From the NCBI GenBank assembly GCA_910585405.1, contig CAJUDO010000030.1:1-35473 (forward strand): a stretch of 35,473 nt of DNA, written 5' to 3'. The position numbers and the translations under genes were made by a program. Source of the stretch: an uncultured Peptococcaceae bacterium (GTDB taxonomy: Bacteria; Bacillota; Peptococcia; Peptococcales; Peptococcaceae). Shown here in pieces: positions 34,531-35,473 of this stretch. The first letter of the stretch is position 1, and each line of letters begins with the position of its first letter. Below the pieces are notes generated by a model. The model did not search any database and had not been told where the DNA came from. It was given only the letters and a program-made list of their open reading frames with translations.

Positions 34531-34572
34531 TCTATGTCGTATATACGCATTCTATGTTCATTCCGTATACAT
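34531..34572 (+). promoter_or_regulatory. Direct repeat upstream of agrB, candidate AgrA site
   Basis: TCTATGT occurs at 34531 and 34551, 20 bases apart, and each copy is followed by a CGTATA element (34539 and 34564). LytTR regulators bind short direct repeats about two helical turns apart, so this could be the site of autoregulation of agrB-agrD. The repeat units do not closely match the known staphylococcal consensus. Confidence 0.35.
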
Positions 34573-34617
34573 TTGTAGATTTAGATGCTATAGTTTTGGA
34601 AAAGGAGTCGTAAAATT

Positions 34618-35190
34618 ATGATTCATGTAATTTCTAAATCTTTAGCATCTTTTTTTATCCGCAAAAAATTTTTAGAAGCAAATCAACTTGATATTTATAC
34701 TTATTGCTTTGAGTTTATTATCTCTACTTTGTTATTTTGGTCTACAATTCTTATCTTGGCCTTTGTAACAGACTCTGTATTTCCTGTTATCCTATATTAT
34801 ATTTCGTTCTATATTTTCAGGGTAACGATAGGCGGATACCATGCTCCAACACATTGGCAATGCTATCTATTGTCACTTACGACTTTTTGTTTCTATTTGT
34901 TTATCATTCATTTTTTCGAATATCAAACAGCTTTAACGGTACCTTTGCTTATGTTGTCAGCGCTAATAATTTTTCAGTATGCACCTATTGACCATCCGAA
35001 CAAACCCTTTACCCGCGCAGAATTTGTTTCCTTCCGAAAGAGAAGTATATTCTTGCTATCAGTTGCGCTGATACTGATAAGTTTATTATTGCTGATGCAA
35101 TATAAATTTGTAGCATTTTTTATTACCTACGGCATTACGCAAGCTGCATTTTCTTTACTTGCAGCAAAAATACACAATGAAAGGGATTGA
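34618..35190 (+). CDS. agrB: Accessory gene regulator B, autoinducer-processing protease
   Basis: AgrB is a membrane cysteine protease that cuts the C-terminal tail from AgrD and closes the thiolactone ring. The 190-residue length is typical. About six hydrophobic segments are seen, and the catalytic pair is in GGYHAPTHWQC: H75 and C82, with the same spacing of seven as H77/C84 in Staphylococcus aureus. AAAAGGAG precedes the ATG by 9 bases. A 90-base gap separates it from agrC, with room for its own promoter, and agrD begins 5 bases after its stop. Confidence 0.95.
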   Translation: MIHVISKSLASFFIRKKFLEANQLDIYTYCFEFIISTLLFWSTILILAFVTDSVFPVILYYISFYIFRVTIGGYHAPTHWQCYLLSLTTFCFYLFIIHFFEYQTALTVPLLMLSALIIFQYAPIDHPNKPFTRAEFVSFRKRSIFLLSVALILISLLLLMQYKFVAFFITYGITQAAFSLLAAKIHNERD

Positions 35191-35195
35191 AGTTT

Positions 35196-35327
35196 ATGAA
35201 AAAATTTGTTGCAAAAGTCACCACATCTTTCTTGGCACTCACACTCTTTATTGGACAGCTAAGTACACATTTAGCTTGTTATGGCGACTATTATCAGCCT
35301 GAAGTTCCACAAGGTCTAAAAAGATAG
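35196..35327 (+). CDS. agrD: Cyclic lactone autoinducer peptide precursor
   Basis: This 43-residue gene lies just after agrB. The product has the three AgrD parts: a basic, amphipathic leader (MKKFVAKVTTSFLALTLFIG), the signal region STHLACYGDY, and a charged, proline-rich tail YQPEVPQGLKR. The tail matches the clostridial type (in C. perfringens, Cys-Leu-Trp-Phe-Thr then HQPEEPKSL). By that alignment AgrB should cut after Y32, giving a five-residue thiolactone ring from C28 to Y32 (Cys-Tyr-Gly-Asp-Tyr) with a short N-terminal tail of unknown length. The ribosome site is weak (AAAGGGA, 10 bases away), so translation may depend on agrB. Family assignment is confident; the mature peptide is a prediction. 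Confidence 0.9.
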   Translation: MKKFVAKVTTSFLALTLFIGQLSTHLACYGDYYQPEVPQGLKR

Positions 35328-35420
35328 TTAGCGTCTTTGTATCACGGGAAAATTTGCAAAATATTCCTCTCTGCTGATAGTCAGCCTATAATTAGTTATA
35401 CAAAAACCTTCTATAAAGAG

Positions 35421-35463
35421 AAAAGATGCTGTAGCCACTGTAACTATGACTATAGCACCTTTT
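35421..35463 (+). terminator. Probable terminator of the agr locus
   Basis: Arms at 35424-35434 and 35450-35460 pair with one mismatch and one G-T position, preceded by A and followed by TTTT. It is weaker than the other terminators in the window, and the window ends 10 bases later. Confidence 0.55.
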
Positions 35464-35473
35464 TACGAAAAAA

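Noticed and set aside
35328..35420. Possible promoter with TTGCAA and TATAAT after agrD
   Set aside because: The boxes are 27 bases apart, too far for a promoter, and only a terminator follows in the window.

Overview
The window looks like chromosome from an anaerobic, probably endospore-forming member of the Firmicutes (Bacillota; Clostridia or a spore-forming Negativicutes lineage, which I cannot separate by eye). The reasons are spoIID next to a spoIIQ-like gene, an [FeFe]-hydrogenase, an FprA flavodiiron protein, an Agr-type peptide quorum-sensing locus of clostridial type, strong AGGAGG ribosome sites and several TTG starts. No rRNA, tRNA, CRISPR array, insertion sequence or phage gene was seen.

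Left part (1-5.7 kb): two tandem paralogous alkaline-phosphatase-superfamily phosphodiesterases on the minus strand diverge from a LysR regulator. The region between them carries three alternating half-sites that look like the LysR operator. Next (5.7-18.0 kb, mostly minus strand): two adjacent GH3-type adenylate-forming proteins, argH, a lipoprotein, a phosphohexomutase, a small unknown gene, and a polyprenyl-phosphate sugar-phosphate transferase. A TauE/SafE exporter lies on the plus strand, followed by a spoIIQ-like gene with a degenerate LytM domain and spoIID.

Middle (18.0-21.6 kb): a low-density stretch with the decayed 3' end of a DUF4143-type ATPase gene, nested inverted repeats, small unknown membrane-protein genes, and an FprA flavodiiron protein on the minus strand. 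From 22.0 to 28.2 kb lies a coherent plus-strand cluster: LysR regulator, SLC13-like permease, YajO-like aldo/keto reductase, an amidohydrolase-fold protein lacking the usual metal ligands, and a second SLC13-like permease. It reads as an uptake and metabolism system for an unknown organic anion.

Right part (28.3-35.5 kb): a two-gene hydrogen operon couples a CpI-like [FeFe]-hydrogenase to a GltD-type flavoprotein fused to a NuoF-like iron-sulfur domain. It is followed by a complete agr locus in the order agrA-agrC-agrB-agrD. The 43-residue agrD was found by reading past agrB; its predicted thiolactone ring is Cys-Tyr-Gly-Asp-Tyr.

Tandem paralogue pairs recur (phosphodiesterases, GH3 proteins, SLC13 permeases). 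The parts most worth following are the agr peptide, the SLC13/AKR/amidohydrolase cluster, the GH3 pair and the pseudo-enzyme SpoIIQ.
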